From assembly GCF_052113705.1 (NCBI RefSeq), contig NZ_JBGQOG010000027.1:1-44697 (forward strand): a stretch of DNA of 44,697 nucleotides. The letters are read 5' to 3'. The position numbers were made by a program, and so were the translations under genes. The notes beneath the pieces are model-generated. The model saw only the letters and a list, made by a program, of their open reading frames with translations, made no database searches and was not told the origin of the DNA. Positions 7,119 to 15,852 of the stretch are shown piece after piece. The stretch is from JBGQOG01 sp052113705 (lineage in GTDB: Bacteria > Pseudomonadota > Alphaproteobacteria > Rhodobacterales > Rhodobacteraceae). Positions within the stretch are counted from its first letter, which is position 1. Every line of letters begins with the position of its first letter.

Positions 7119-8438
7119 TCAGCGCATCAGGCCCGGCAGCGTCAGCGACAGCTCTGGCACGAAGGTGACGAGCATCAGGGTGACCACCGTGGCGATCATC
7201 CAGGGAATGGTTGCCTTGAACACCTCGATCACCGGCAGACCCGAGATCGACGAGGCGACGAAGAGGTTGATCCCCACCGGCGGCGTGATCAGGCCCAGCT
7301 CGATGTTCACCACCATGATGATGGCGAAATGCACCGGATCGATGCCCAAACTGTGGGCGGCGGGCATCAGGAGCGGCGCAAAAATCAGGATCGTCGGCAC
7401 GCCCTCCAGGAAAAAGCCAACCACGACCAGCAAGAGGTTGACCGAGATCAGGAAGGTAGTGGGCGACAGCTGCAGGTGCAGCACCAGTTGCGCCATCTGC
7501 GCCGGCACGCCGACCTTGGTCAGGAAGTAGCCAAAGAGCAGCGCATTGGCGGTGATCCAGAAGATCATGCCCACCCGCGGGCCGGTTTCGGCGGTGACAC
7601 GGATCACATCGCGGAACTTCAGTTCGCGGTAGATGAACCCGCCGATCAGGATCGCCAGCACCACTGATACCGCCGCGGCCTCGGTCGGGGTAAAGATCGC
7701 CCCGCCCTTCACGGCATGGCCAAAGAAGGTGAAATCCGGGAAGCCATAGATGCCGACCACGATGAACAGCGGCAGCGACAGCGCGGGCAGGCTGGTTTTC
7801 AGCGCGCGGCCCATTTCGGCGGCGCTGACCCGCGGCCGCACCGCGACCCCTTCGCGACCGGCCAGAAACCGCGCGGTCAGCATCAACAGCCCACCATAGA
7901 CCAGCCCCGGCACCACGCCCGCCATGAACAGCGCCGGGATCGAGGTTTCGGTCACGAAGCCATAGAGCAGCAGCGGGATCGACGGCGGGATCAGAATGCC
8001 GATCGAGCCCGAGGTGGCCAGCGCGCCGATGGCGTAGCGCGGCGAATAGCCTTCCTTCAGCAGCGACGGGTAGAGGATGTTGCCGACGGCGGCGACGGTG
8101 GCAGGGCTCGACCCCGAGATCGCCGCGAAAAAGATGCAGGTCAGCACCGTGGTCATGCCGAGCCCGGCACGCAGATGCCCGACGCAGGCCTGTGCCAACC
8201 CGACCAGCCGCTGTACCAGCCCGCCCCGCTCCATCAGCCCGGCGGCCAGAAAGAAGAACGGAATCGCCATCAGGGTGAAGTGATTGAGATTGCCGAAGAT
8301 TTTCTGCCCGACGATGCCTTGGGCAATGGGCGAGAAGAAGATCGAGGTCAGCACCGCCGAGCCCCCCAACGCCACCGCAATCGGTGCGCCGATCAGGACC
8401 AGCAGGAAGAAGGCGGAAATCAGGGCAACGGCGGTCAT
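7119..8438 (-). CDS. dctM: TRAP transporter large permease (DctM)
   Basis: 439 aa, an inner-membrane protein with about 12 hydrophobic segments from start to end. Family features: LIGAPIAVALGGSAVLTSIF, IPFFFLAAGLMERGGLVQRL, CIFFAAISGSSPATVAAVGN, GYSPRYAIGALATSGSIGIL-IPPSIPLLLYG (the DctM signature), and ELGLITPPVGINLFV near the C terminus. It moves the substrate with sodium symport. Its ATG overlaps the dctQ stop (ATGA, 8435-8438), indicating translational coupling, and dctP follows after 42 nt. Confidence 0.93.
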   Translation of the reverse strand: MTAVALISAFFLLVLIGAPIAVALGGSAVLTSIFFSPIAQGIVGQKIFGNLNHFTLMAIPFFFLAAGLMERGGLVQRLVGLAQACVGHLRAGLGMTTVLTCIFFAAISGSSPATVAAVGNILYPSLLKEGYSPRYAIGALATSGSIGILIPPSIPLLLYGFVTETSIPALFMAGVVPGLVYGGLLMLTARFLAGREGVAVRPRVSAAEMGRALKTSLPALSLPLFIVVGIYGFPDFTFFGHAVKGGAIFTPTEAAAVSVVLAILIGGFIYRELKFRDVIRVTAETGPRVGMIFWITANALLFGYFLTKVGVPAQMAQLVLHLQLSPTTFLISVNLLLVVVGFFLEGVPTILIFAPLLMPAAHSLGIDPVHFAIIMVVNIELGLITPPVGINLFVASSISGLPVIEVFKATIPWMIATVVTLMLVTFVPELSLTLPGLMR

Positions 8439-8986
8439 GCCTGGCTCCTCTCGTGATGCGTGCGGCCATCCATGCGCTCGGCAAAGACCCGGTCAGGTTC
8501 GAGCGCGGCCGGGTCGGACCAGAGCGCCCAGGCCACCAGGGCTTGCCGCAGGGCCATCAGGCCGGTGGCAATCGGGATGATCAGGAACGGATAGATGTCG
8601 GGAATGCCAAGTTCTGGATGGATGGATTGCACCATCCGCAGGAAGCCCGCGTAGAATACCGCGTCTTTCAGCACATAGATCGACAGACCAAAGGCCGCCG
8701 CCAGCGCCAGGACATTCAGCACGGCCCGCGGCCGCGCCGGCAGGATCTGCGCCAGCAGCTCGACCCGCGGATGCATGCCGTCACGCACCGCCCGCACAGC
8801 GCCGATCAGCATCGCCCAGACCAGGGCGATCACCAGCGCCGCTTCGAGCCAATGCAGGCCGGTGTTGAACACATAGCGCAGCACCACCTGCAGGAAGGCG
8901 AGCCCCAGCGCGCTGAGCGTCAGACCGACAATCAGCGCCGTCTCGATGCCCGACAGGATCCTGTCGAGCCGTTGAATGATGATCAT
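8435..8986 (-). CDS. dctQ: TRAP transporter small permease (DctQ)
   Basis: 183 aa. The start at 8986 (MIIIQRLDRILSGIETALIV) is chosen because GGAGGAGG sits 4-5 nt upstream. Four hydrophobic segments are seen (IVGLTLSALGLAFLQVVLRY, AALVIALVWAMLIGAVRAV, AVLNVLALAAAFGLSIYVL, FLIIPIATGLMALRQALVAW), as is usual for DctQ. It scaffolds the DctM subunit. It is 33 nt downstream of the SMP-30 gene and overlaps dctM by 4 nt. Confidence 0.88.
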   Translation of the reverse strand: MIIIQRLDRILSGIETALIVGLTLSALGLAFLQVVLRYVFNTGLHWLEAALVIALVWAMLIGAVRAVRDGMHPRVELLAQILPARPRAVLNVLALAAAFGLSIYVLKDAVFYAGFLRMVQSIHPELGIPDIYPFLIIPIATGLMALRQALVAWALWSDPAALEPDRVFAERMDGRTHHERSQA

Positions 8987-9019
8987 GCGTCCTCCTCCTT
9001 GCCGCATGTACCGGGGGGA

Positions 9020-9943
9020 TCAGTCCTGATGCGCGAACATCCGGGCGCCTCGGAACGGCAGCCGAACCCGCAGAATCGAGGATGTTTCCGCCTCGGTGAT
9101 ATAAAGGTCGCGCCCCTCGGGGCCGCCAAAGGCGCAGTTGGCGGTCAGGATGCCGCGCGGCGAGCGGATGCGGAACATCGGCTCTCCCAGTCGCGACATC
9201 ACCCAGACCGTGCCCAATCCCATATGGCCGATGACCAGTTCGCCGCCCTCCCCCAGCGCCAGACCGTCCGGCCCCGCCAACCCGCCCGAAAGCTGGATGA
9301 AGGTGCCGCTCTTCGCGACGGTCTGGCCACCGGGGAGGAAGCGGACCCGCCAGACCGCATTCATGCGCGTCACGGCGAGGTAAAGCTGGCTTTCGGTCTC
9401 GTTCAGCACAAGACCGTTCGGGCTGGGGATATTGTCGATCAGGCAATTGAGCTGCCCCGCCGCCGACAGCCGGTAAAGCCGGCCGTAGGGCGCGTGCAGG
9501 CCGCTCTGGCCTTGATCAGTGAAATAGAGATCGCCGTTCGAGGCGAAATGCAGATCGTTCACGCCATGGAACCGTTCCAGCCCCGGCCGGGTCAGGAAGG
9601 GCTCCACCTTGCCGGTCACCGGATCCATCACCATGATCCCATGCGCGTGATCGGCGATGAAGATCCGGCCATCCTTGTGAATCTTCAGCCCGTTGGGCTC
9701 GCCGTCATATTGAGTGACGACCGAGAATTGCCCCGCCGGGTCGCATTTCAGGATCCGGCCATGGCAAATGTCTACACAATAGAGATTCCCGTCCCGATCG
9801 AATGACGGCCCCTCCAGAAACGCCCGAAACTTCTTGCCCGGATGCTGCACCGCAGCCCAATCCGAGCCCGCCTCGGGGCGCAATTCCTCGGGGATTTCCG
9901 CAAAAACTTCGGCCGTCAGTTCGGGGGGCGGTGCGAAGAACAT
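9020..9943 (-). CDS. SMP-30/gluconolactonase-family lactonase
   Basis: 307 aa six-bladed beta-propeller of the SMP-30/Gnl/LRE family. These metal-dependent enzymes hydrolyse sugar-acid lactones. Seen in the sequence: EGPSFDRDGNLYCVDICHGR (the Glu is a predicted metal ligand), GLKIHKDGRIFIADHAHG, HGVNDLHFASNGDLYFTDQG (Asn/Asp ligand region), SPNGLVLNETESQLYLAV and GGLAGPDGLALGEGGELVIG. There is no signal peptide, so it is probably cytoplasmic. It is the first gene of the dctQMP operon, which suggests the imported compound or an early intermediate is a lactone. It is divergent from the LigI-like amidohydrolase across an 83-bp gap. Confidence 0.88.
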   Translation of the reverse strand: MFFAPPPELTAEVFAEIPEELRPEAGSDWAAVQHPGKKFRAFLEGPSFDRDGNLYCVDICHGRILKCDPAGQFSVVTQYDGEPNGLKIHKDGRIFIADHAHGIMVMDPVTGKVEPFLTRPGLERFHGVNDLHFASNGDLYFTDQGQSGLHAPYGRLYRLSAAGQLNCLIDNIPSPNGLVLNETESQLYLAVTRMNAVWRVRFLPGGQTVAKSGTFIQLSGGLAGPDGLALGEGGELVIGHMGLGTVWVMSRLGEPMFRIRSPRGILTANCAFGGPEGRDLYITEAETSSILRVRLPFRGARMFAHQD

Positions 9944-9985
9944 GGCGACCTCTCGTTATTGCATTTGTAAATTAATAAAGCCAAA

Positions 9986-9998
9986 CTTTGCCGCAAAG
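9986..9998. promoter_or_regulatory. Palindrome in the divergent lactonase/amidohydrolase promoter
   Basis: The perfect 13-bp palindrome CTTTGCCGCAAAG lies between the divergent genes starting at 9943 and 10027, beside AT-rich TTGTAAATTAATAAAG. It is a plausible operator for the HutC-type GntR protein encoded at 10880-11617; this is inference. Confidence 0.4.
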
Positions 9999-10026
9999 CA
10001 ACGATAATGTTTGTGGAAAGCAAAAA

Positions 10027-10890
10027 ATGATTAGTCATTCAGGACTCATCGATAGCCATGTTCATGTTTTCCTTACGGAAACGCATGGCTTCATCCCCAA
10101 CCGCAGCTACACGCCCGGACGGGCGGATCTGGCGGATCTGGCCGCGCATCGCGCCCGAATCGGCGCATCCAAACTGGTGATCGTGCAGCCGAGCCCCTAT
10201 GGCACCGACAATGCGGCGACGCTTGCCGCGGTGGCGGCACTTGGGCCAGATGCAAGGGCGATTGCAGTGATCGATCCGTTCGCTGCCACGGCTGACGACA
10301 TCCGCGACCTGGCGGCGCAGGGCGTGGTGGGGATGCGTGCCAATCTCAAGACCGATGGCGTCGGCGACCTGACCGCCTGCGCGGCCTATCTGCGGGCGCT
10401 TGGGCGGATATTGGCGGGCAGCGATATGCTGATCGAGGTGTTCCTGCCGCTAGCGTCACTCTGCGCGCTGCGGCCGATCCTGGCCGATCTCGGCCGCCCG
10501 GTGATCCTCGATCATTTCGCCGGGCTGAAGACCAGCGCCCCGACCTTGGCCGAAGATCTGGCCGCGCTCGAAGATCTGCTGGCACTCCCCAACATCGTGC
10601 TGAAAGCCTCGGGCGCCTGTCGCGCAACCGATTATGCCGCGGATTGCCGCGCGTTGGATCCCATCGCGCCGCGGCTTTTTGCGGCGGCCCCCGGGCGAGT
10701 GATCTGGGGCAGCGACTGGCCGCATACCGGCAAATCCGCCGCGCGCAAGCAAAGGCCGGTGACCGAGATCGAGCCGTTCCTACCGATCGATGACCGGGCC
10801 GGGCTGGCCGATCTGCGCCGCTGGGCCGGGGACGCCGCGCAGTTGCGGGCGATCCTGCAGGACACGCCCTCGGCCCTGTTCAGTTTTTGA
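10027..10890 (+). CDS. Amidohydrolase (PF04909; LigI-like lactonase)
   Basis: 287 aa TIM-barrel amidohydrolase of the group that includes 2-pyrone-4,6-dicarboxylate lactonase (LigI) and sugar lactonases. The start ATG at 10027 (MISHSGLIDSHVHVF) is preferred; an in-frame TTG at 9988 lacks support. Motifs: GLIDSHVHVF (HxH on strand 1), KLVIVQPSPYGTDN, QGVVGMRANL, RPVILDHFAGLK (His), NIVLKASGACRA and VIWGSDWPHTG (catalytic Asp). It would hydrolyse a cyclic ester, or a related acid, derived from the compound handled by the lactonase and TRAP genes. It is convergent with the HutC-type regulator; the two ORFs overlap by 11 nt at their 3' ends. Confidence 0.85.
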   Translation: MISHSGLIDSHVHVFLTETHGFIPNRSYTPGRADLADLAAHRARIGASKLVIVQPSPYGTDNAATLAAVAALGPDARAIAVIDPFAATADDIRDLAAQGVVGMRANLKTDGVGDLTACAAYLRALGRILAGSDMLIEVFLPLASLCALRPILADLGRPVILDHFAGLKTSAPTLAEDLAALEDLLALPNIVLKASGACRATDYAADCRALDPIAPRLFAAAPGRVIWGSDWPHTGKSAARKQRPVTEIEPFLPIDDRAGLADLRRWAGDAAQLRAILQDTPSALFSF

Positions 10891-11617
10891 CCGAATTGCG
10901 CAGGGTCGCCGTGTAGCGGAACGAGAACGGCTCCACATAATGCGATTCCCCATGCAGGATCACCTGCTCTGCGCTGTCGTAAAGCGTGTGCGAGCGGACC
11001 AGCAGCGGCGCGCCGGGTTCGACCCCAAGGTCACCGGCCTGCCGCTCGCTGGCCACCACCGCGCGCAACACCGCCTCGATCCGGCCAATCTCGATCCCCA
11101 GCCCGCGTTCGACCAGATCATGCGCGCCCTGCGTCTCTAGGTCGCTGACCGGCACACTCAGCACCACATCGGGCGAAAAATAGCGAATTTCCGAGCCGAT
11201 ACAGGCGTCTTCGACAAAGCGCAGCCGATAAAGGGCCAGAACCGGGGTGCCAATCGCCAGCCCCAGCTTTTCAGCCGCGCGCGGCGGCGCGGGCACTTTG
11301 GAAAACGACACCAGACGGTAGGTGACCCGGTCGCCCTTCACCGCCATCTCATTCTCAAATGATTGGATGTTATGGATGTCGAGATTGACGCGGATCCGCA
11401 TGTCTTCCTCGACCCGGCAGGCATAGGTGCCACGCCCGGCGTAGCGGCGCACCATGCCTTCATGCACCAGCCGCGACATCACCGCCTGCACGGTGGAGCG
11501 GCTGACCGCAAATTCCGCGGCAAGCTCCTTTTCGGTGGGAAGCCGCTGCCCGGTACTGATCGCGCCGCCACGCAAACGCTCGATCAGGGTGCTGTAGATT
11601 TCCTGTTGAACAGACAT
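10880..11617 (-). CDS. GntR-family regulator, HutC subfamily (UTRA domain)
   Basis: 245 aa. Residues about 5-70 are a GntR winged helix (LIERLRGGAISTGQRLPTEK, AAEFAVSRSTVQAVMSRLVH, RRYAGRGTY). From about 90 on is a UTRA ligand domain (YRLVSFSKVPAPPRAAEKLG, PVLALYRLRFVEDACIGSEI, RYFSPD, LLVRSHTLYDSAEQVILHGE-SHY). UTRA proteins usually bind a sugar-like or organic-acid effector and repress the adjacent catabolic operon. The likely target is the lactonase/TRAP operon and the amidohydrolase, with the 9986-9998 palindrome as a candidate site. It is downstream of the aconitase terminator, so it forms its own transcription unit. Confidence 0.88.
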   Translation of the reverse strand: MSVQQEIYSTLIERLRGGAISTGQRLPTEKELAAEFAVSRSTVQAVMSRLVHEGMVRRYAGRGTYACRVEEDMRIRVNLDIHNIQSFENEMAVKGDRVTYRLVSFSKVPAPPRAAEKLGLAIGTPVLALYRLRFVEDACIGSEIRYFSPDVVLSVPVSDLETQGAHDLVERGLGIEIGRIEAVLRAVVASERQAGDLGVEPGAPLLVRSHTLYDSAEQVILHGESHYVEPFSFRYTATLRNSVKN

Positions 11618-11703
11618 CGTATCCGCTGAGCCGCTATCGGGCCAAATGTTTCATCATTTCGGAATATGTCTGGTCTTGCCGGGCAAGGTCAACGGCCATC
11701 TCT

Positions 11704-11742
11704 GAAAAATAGGGTCGGGGCGCCCCAATCAGGGGTGCCCCG
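11704..11742 (-). terminator. Rho-independent terminator after the aconitase homologue
   Basis: On the minus strand, CGGGGCACCCC-TGATT-GGGGCGCCCCG (11716-11742) forms an 11-bp stem with a single wobble pair. It is followed by ACCC and then TATTTTTC (11704-11712). It lies 15 nt past the stop at 11757 and ends the long tct/otn/aconitase operon. Confidence 0.75.
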
Positions 11743-11756
11743 GCTGCCATCCGGGC

Positions 11757-14330
11757 TCAGCGCTGGCCCTTGCTCCTTGCGAGGATGGCAGAAAGCACAC
11801 CGCCCTGACGCAGCAGATCGACCTCTTGCAGGGTCTCGACCGCGACGCGGGCGGCGATGGCATCCCGGCGACCATCGGCGCGAACCAAGGTCAAGGTCAG
11901 GGCCTGACGCGGCACGAGGCGCGCGGCCTGGACGTCGATCTCGACCCGATCGCCGGCGCCGATCCCGGCCGAGGCGGGTCGGAAGTCGCCGGTGATCTCG
12001 ACCGGCAGGATCCCCATGCCGATCAGGTTGGTACGGTGGATCCGTTCAAAGGAATTGGCGATCACCGCCCGCGCGCCCAGCAGCGCCACCCCCTTGGCCG
12101 CCCAGTCCCGGCTCGATCCCATGCCGTAGCGTTCGCCCGCAAGCAGCACCACCGGCGCCCCCGCCACCTCAAGCTCTGCCGCAGCCTCAAAGACCGGCAG
12201 ACGGCGGCCATCGGCCAGTTCGGTCCAGGCGGGCGGCAGATCCGCCGCCAGATGGTTCCGCGCCAGCCGGTTGGTGAACAAGCCGCGCAGCATCACCTCC
12301 CAATTGCCGCGATACGAGGCGTAGACGTTCAGATCCGCCGGATCGCCACCGCGTTCGATCAGCCAGGCGCCTGCCGCGCTGTTCGGATCGATCCAGCCCG
12401 CAGGCGAGATATGGTCGGTGGTCATGTCATCGCCCAGCACCATCAGCGGCACCGCCTGATAGCGCCCGAGCCGGCATGCCTGCGGCACCATGGTGAAACG
12501 CGGGCGCCGCAGGTCGCGCGAGGCCGGATCCCAGGGGAAGCGCGGGGTTTCGGGGCAAGCAATCGCCGCCCAGGCCGGATTGCTTGCCGCCTCGGCGAAA
12601 GCCGCGGGCACATCCGCCGCGCGGAAGCCCTGCGCGAGCGCTTCGGAAATCTCGGCTTCGCTGGGCCAAAGATCGGCAAGCCGCACCGGCAGCCCGTCGG
12701 CCCGCTGCCCCAAAGGTTCGGTCAGGATATCACCGCAGATCGTGCCACGGATCGCATAGGCGATGACCAGCGGCGGCGAGGCAAGATAGCCCAGATCCAG
12801 TTTCGGATGCACCCGACCGGGGAAATTGCGGTTGCCCGACAGCACCGCGGCAATCGCCTTGCCCTCGGCCAGAGCGGCCTCGACCGGCGCGGGCAGCGGC
12901 CCCGAATTGCCGATGCAGGTGGTGCAGCCAAAGCCGACGATATCAAAGCCAAGCGCCGCCAGATCCTCGGCCAGACCGGCCCGGGCAAGATAGTCGCGCG
13001 CCGACGGCGATCCCGGCGCCAAGGAGGTCTTGACCCAGGGCGCGGCACTCAGCCCGGCGGCCCGTGCCTTCCGCGCCAAAAGCCCCGCCGCGATCAGGAG
13101 CCGCGGATCCGAGGTATTGGTGCAGCTGGTGATCGCCGCCACGCCGACGGCGCCATCCGGGACCGCCGCCGGGGCGTCAGGCGTCAGCGCGCGGCCCATC
13201 GCCGCCTCGACCCCGGCCCGCGCGTCGGCCGGGGCAATCCGGTCCTGCGGCCGCCGCGGCCCGGCAAGACAGGGCCCAAGACGCGTGAGATCAATCGCGA
13301 TTTCACGGTCAAAATGCGGATGCGCGGCAGGATCGAACCAGAGCCCCAGCGCGCGGAATACCGGCTCCACCGCCGCCGTCAGGGACGCAGGTCGGGCGGT
13401 GCGGGTCAGATAGGCCACCACCTCTGCATCCACCGGGAAGAACCCGGTCGAGGCGCCATATTCCGGCGCCATGTTGGCCACGACCGAGCGCGCATCGGCG
13501 CTGAGCGTGGCCACACCGGAACCGAAAAACTCCACAAAGCTGCCGGTAACCCCCAGCGCGCGCAGATGATGCGTGACCTCGAGCGCGAGGTCCGTCGCGG
13601 TCGCTCCTGCGGGCAGCGCGCCGGTCAGCCGCACCCCGACCACCTCGGGCATCGCCAGTGAGGCCGCCTGGCCGAACATCACGCTTTCCGCCTCGAGCCC
13701 GCCGATGCCCCAGCCCATGACGCCGATACCGTTGATCATCGGCGTGTGACTGTCGGTACCCAAGAGCATATCGGGATGCGCGCTGCCATCCGGGTTCAGC
13801 ACCAGCACCGTCGCCAACTGTTCAAGGTTGATCGTATGCATGATCCCGGTGCCGGGCGGGTTCACATGCACCCCGGCCATATTGGCCGAGGCCCATTTCA
13901 TGAAGCCATAGCGTTCAGCATTACGGCCGATCTCGGTTCGGGCGTTGGCCTCGGCGGCGCCAGGGCGGGCGTAGATGTCCACCGCCAGCGAATGGTCGAC
14001 CGAAACCTCGACCGGCAGCTGCGGGGTCAGGCGCGCCGGATCCTGCCCCGCCTCGGCCAGCGCATCGCGCAGCCCGGCAATATCGGCCAGCGCCGGGGTG
14101 CAGGTGGTATCATGCATCAAGATCCGGTTCGGGCGAAAGACGAATTCGAAATCCGTATTGCGCCCCGCAAGCCAGGCATCCAGCGCCGCGACCAACGGCC
14201 CGGCCGCTCCGGTTTCCCGGAGATGGTTTTCGGCCAGCAATCGCAGCACATGCGGCAGCCGGGGCAGCCGGTCCCCGAGGGCTGCGGTCAGATCGGTGTG
14301 GCGCCAGAGCGGCGGAGTATCGAGCGTCAT
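11757..14330 (-). CDS. Aconitase-family hydratase (AcnA-like), catabolic-operon paralogue
   Basis: 857 aa cytoplasmic [4Fe-4S] hydro-lyase of the AcnA/IRP type. Cluster cysteines are visible in AAITSCTNTSDP and GFGCTTCIGNSGP. Active-site text includes MLLGTDSHTPMINGIGVMGW, GIGGLEAESVMFGQAASLAM, GNRNFPGRVHP, MTTDHISPAGWI and YGMGSSRDWAAKGVALLG. It is slightly shorter than housekeeping AcnA (about 890-930). It is the last gene of a ten-gene operon and overlaps the AbrB gene by 4 nt, so it probably acts on the compound imported by TctABC rather than serving the citric acid cycle. Members of this family isomerise or hydrate citrate, methylcitrate and related tricarboxylates; the exact substrate cannot be read from the sequence. 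Confidence 0.88.
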   Translation of the reverse strand: MTLDTPPLWRHTDLTAALGDRLPRLPHVLRLLAENHLRETGAAGPLVAALDAWLAGRNTDFEFVFRPNRILMHDTTCTPALADIAGLRDALAEAGQDPARLTPQLPVEVSVDHSLAVDIYARPGAAEANARTEIGRNAERYGFMKWASANMAGVHVNPPGTGIMHTINLEQLATVLVLNPDGSAHPDMLLGTDSHTPMINGIGVMGWGIGGLEAESVMFGQAASLAMPEVVGVRLTGALPAGATATDLALEVTHHLRALGVTGSFVEFFGSGVATLSADARSVVANMAPEYGASTGFFPVDAEVVAYLTRTARPASLTAAVEPVFRALGLWFDPAAHPHFDREIAIDLTRLGPCLAGPRRPQDRIAPADARAGVEAAMGRALTPDAPAAVPDGAVGVAAITSCTNTSDPRLLIAAGLLARKARAAGLSAAPWVKTSLAPGSPSARDYLARAGLAEDLAALGFDIVGFGCTTCIGNSGPLPAPVEAALAEGKAIAAVLSGNRNFPGRVHPKLDLGYLASPPLVIAYAIRGTICGDILTEPLGQRADGLPVRLADLWPSEAEISEALAQGFRAADVPAAFAEAASNPAWAAIACPETPRFPWDPASRDLRRPRFTMVPQACRLGRYQAVPLMVLGDDMTTDHISPAGWIDPNSAAGAWLIERGGDPADLNVYASYRGNWEVMLRGLFTNRLARNHLAADLPPAWTELADGRRLPVFEAAAELEVAGAPVVLLAGERYGMGSSRDWAAKGVALLGARAVIANSFERIHRTNLIGMGILPVEITGDFRPASAGIGAGDRVEIDVQAARLVPRQALTLTLVRADGRRDAIAARVAVETLQEVDLLRQGGVLSAILARSKGQR

Positions 14331-15370
14331 GACGCGCTCCTTTGCAGTCGATGGATAAGGGCGGGGGCGAGCCCCAGGGAAAACAGAACCCGCAACAGGT
14401 GATGCAGGCCGACAAAGGCAACGTCGCGGTGCATGGCGATGGCAATCAGCGACATTTCCGCCAGACCGCCGGGTGCATAGGCCAGGGTGACCGCCAGCGG
14501 GTCGAACCCGGTGCTACGCGACAGCAGAAGTGCTGCCAGTAGCGCCAGTGCGATCTGGGTGCCCACCACCGCCAAAGCGGCGCCAAACACCCGGACCAGC
14601 GCCCCCAGCGACAGGTTCTGGAACCTTGCGCCGACATTCAGGCCGATCACCACCTGCATAATCTGGCTGACCGTGCCCGGCACCGCGAAATGCGTAAGCC
14701 CGCTCAGATGCAGCGCGGCACAGACGCCGGCGGGCACCACGATGAACGGCGCCGGGATCCGGGTGAAACGGTCTGCCGCCGCGCCCGCGACGATGCACAG
14801 CGCAAAATAGCCCCAGTCCAGCCCCGACATCGCCACCGGCGCTGCCGCACCGCCACGGGTGATGGTAATGCCATAGAACAGGGCGATCAGCGGCGGAATG
14901 ATCAGGATCGACAGCGCGATCCGGATGGCATGGACCACCGCGACCCGGCTTTGATCGGCCCCCGCGCGTTCGCCCAGCAAGATCATCTCGGCAATGCCAC
15001 CCGGCACCGAACAGAGCGCCGCATCGACCGGCGTGAAGCCGAAGGCCCGGCACAAGAGCCGGTAGTTCACCGCCCCCGCCACCGCCATCACCGCAAACAT
15101 CGCCAGGATCGTGACCCACCATTCCGGGATCGACAGGATCACCGGCAGGGTGATCGAGGCGCCCAGCAAGGTCCCGACCGAGGCCTTGATCCAGGGCACC
15201 AGCACCACCGGCTGAATCGCCGGCAGCCGCGCGGCCGAAGCCCCGATCATGACCAGCATCGCGCCGATCAGCCAACCAAGCGGCACCCGCAGCTCGGCCA
15301 GAACCGCGCCCGCCGCTGTCGCCAGCGCCAGCGTGATCAAGGCCCGAACCCAGGCGGGTGCCCGGCTCAT
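14327..15370 (-). CDS. AbrB/AmoA-type duplicated-domain membrane protein
   Basis: 347 aa. The start at 15370 (MSRAPAWVRALITLALATAA) overlaps the RraA-like stop as ATGA. It has ten or so hydrophobic segments and an internal duplication characteristic of PF05145: GWLIGAMLVMIGASAARLPA in the first half echoes FIVVPAGVCAALHLSGLTHF in the second, and DAALCSVPGGIAEMILLGER echoes LAVTLAYAPGGLAEMSLIAI. The family is often annotated as an AbrB-type or ammonia monooxygenase protein, but it has neither a DNA-binding nor a monooxygenase domain. It is an integral membrane protein, probably a transporter or exporter, and is common beside tctABC genes. It may export a product or provide a second uptake route. 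Confidence 0.8.
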   Translation of the reverse strand: MSRAPAWVRALITLALATAAGAVLAELRVPLGWLIGAMLVMIGASAARLPAIQPVVLVPWIKASVGTLLGASITLPVILSIPEWWVTILAMFAVMAVAGAVNYRLLCRAFGFTPVDAALCSVPGGIAEMILLGERAGADQSRVAVVHAIRIALSILIIPPLIALFYGITITRGGAAAPVAMSGLDWGYFALCIVAGAAADRFTRIPAPFIVVPAGVCAALHLSGLTHFAVPGTVSQIMQVVIGLNVGARFQNLSLGALVRVFGAALAVVGTQIALALLAALLLSRSTGFDPLAVTLAYAPGGLAEMSLIAIAMHRDVAFVGLHHLLRVLFSLGLAPALIHRLQRSAS

Positions 15371-15852
15371 GCCAGCGGCACCGGACTGTAGAGCAGCCCA
15401 TCGGCATCGGCATAAAGCCAGCCCCCCGGCGCGAAACGCACGCCACCAAAGGCGACCTCGGTGCCGACGATCCCCCAATCGCGCTTCACGCTCTTGACCG
15501 GGGTGGTGCCAAGCGCAAAGACACATTGCGCCATGCCGTCGATCTCGACCCGGTCCCGGATCGCCCCGTTGACCGCGATCCCGGCCCAGCCATTCGCGAT
15601 CGACAGCTCGGCCAGCACATCGCCCAGCAGGGCCATGCGGCTTGATGCCCCGCCATCGACCACAAGGATCCGCCCCGCGCCGGGCTTTTCCAGCTCGGCC
15701 CGGACCAGGGTATTGTCCTCGAAGCATTTCACCGTCTGCACCGGCCCGGCACAAAACGGTTTCGCGCCGAATTTCTGCCAGGGCAGATCAACCAGGGTCA
15801 GCTTCGCGCCATGCGCGTCGTATAAATCGGCAGTTTTCATCATGGACCTCAT
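15367..15852 (-). CDS. RraA-like protein, probable HMG/oxaloacetate-type aldolase or decarboxylase
   Basis: 161 aa (ATG at 15852 overlapping the otnC stop, or ATG at 15843 reading MKTADLYDAHG). It matches the RraA / 4-hydroxy-4-methyl-2-oxoglutarate aldolase fold: FGAKPFCAGPVQTVKCFEDN, GRILVVDGGASSRMALLGDV, GWAGIAVNGAIRDRVEID, FGGVRFAPGGWLYADADGLL. It keeps Arg-Asp followed two residues later by Glu (IRDRVE), the catalytic R-D-x2-E/D signature of the class II pyruvate aldolase and oxaloacetate decarboxylase branch. An enzymatic role in the surrounding pathway is therefore more likely than regulation of RNase E. Confidence 0.8.
   Translation of the reverse strand: MRSMMKTADLYDAHGAKLTLVDLPWQKFGAKPFCAGPVQTVKCFEDNTLVRAELEKPGAGRILVVDGGASSRMALLGDVLAELSIANGWAGIAVNGAIRDRVEIDGMAQCVFALGTTPVKSVKRDWGIVGTEVAFGGVRFAPGGWLYADADGLLYSPVPLA

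Noticed and set aside
5319..7667. A 782-codon plus-strand open frame antisense to the dehydrogenase, dctP and dctM genes
   Set aside because: Low-complexity Arg/Gln/His-rich text without domains; a typical GC-rich antisense shadow of real minus-strand genes with recognisable motifs.
11826..13661. A 611-codon plus-strand open frame antisense to the aconitase homologue
   Set aside because: Arg/Gly/Pro/Gln-rich with no family motifs; the opposite strand is a full-length aconitase with all cluster cysteines.
14327..15370. AbrB-type protein as a DNA-binding regulator or ammonia monooxygenase
   Set aside because: The sequence is wholly membrane-helical with a duplicated PF05145-type domain; neither name reflects its likely transporter-like role.
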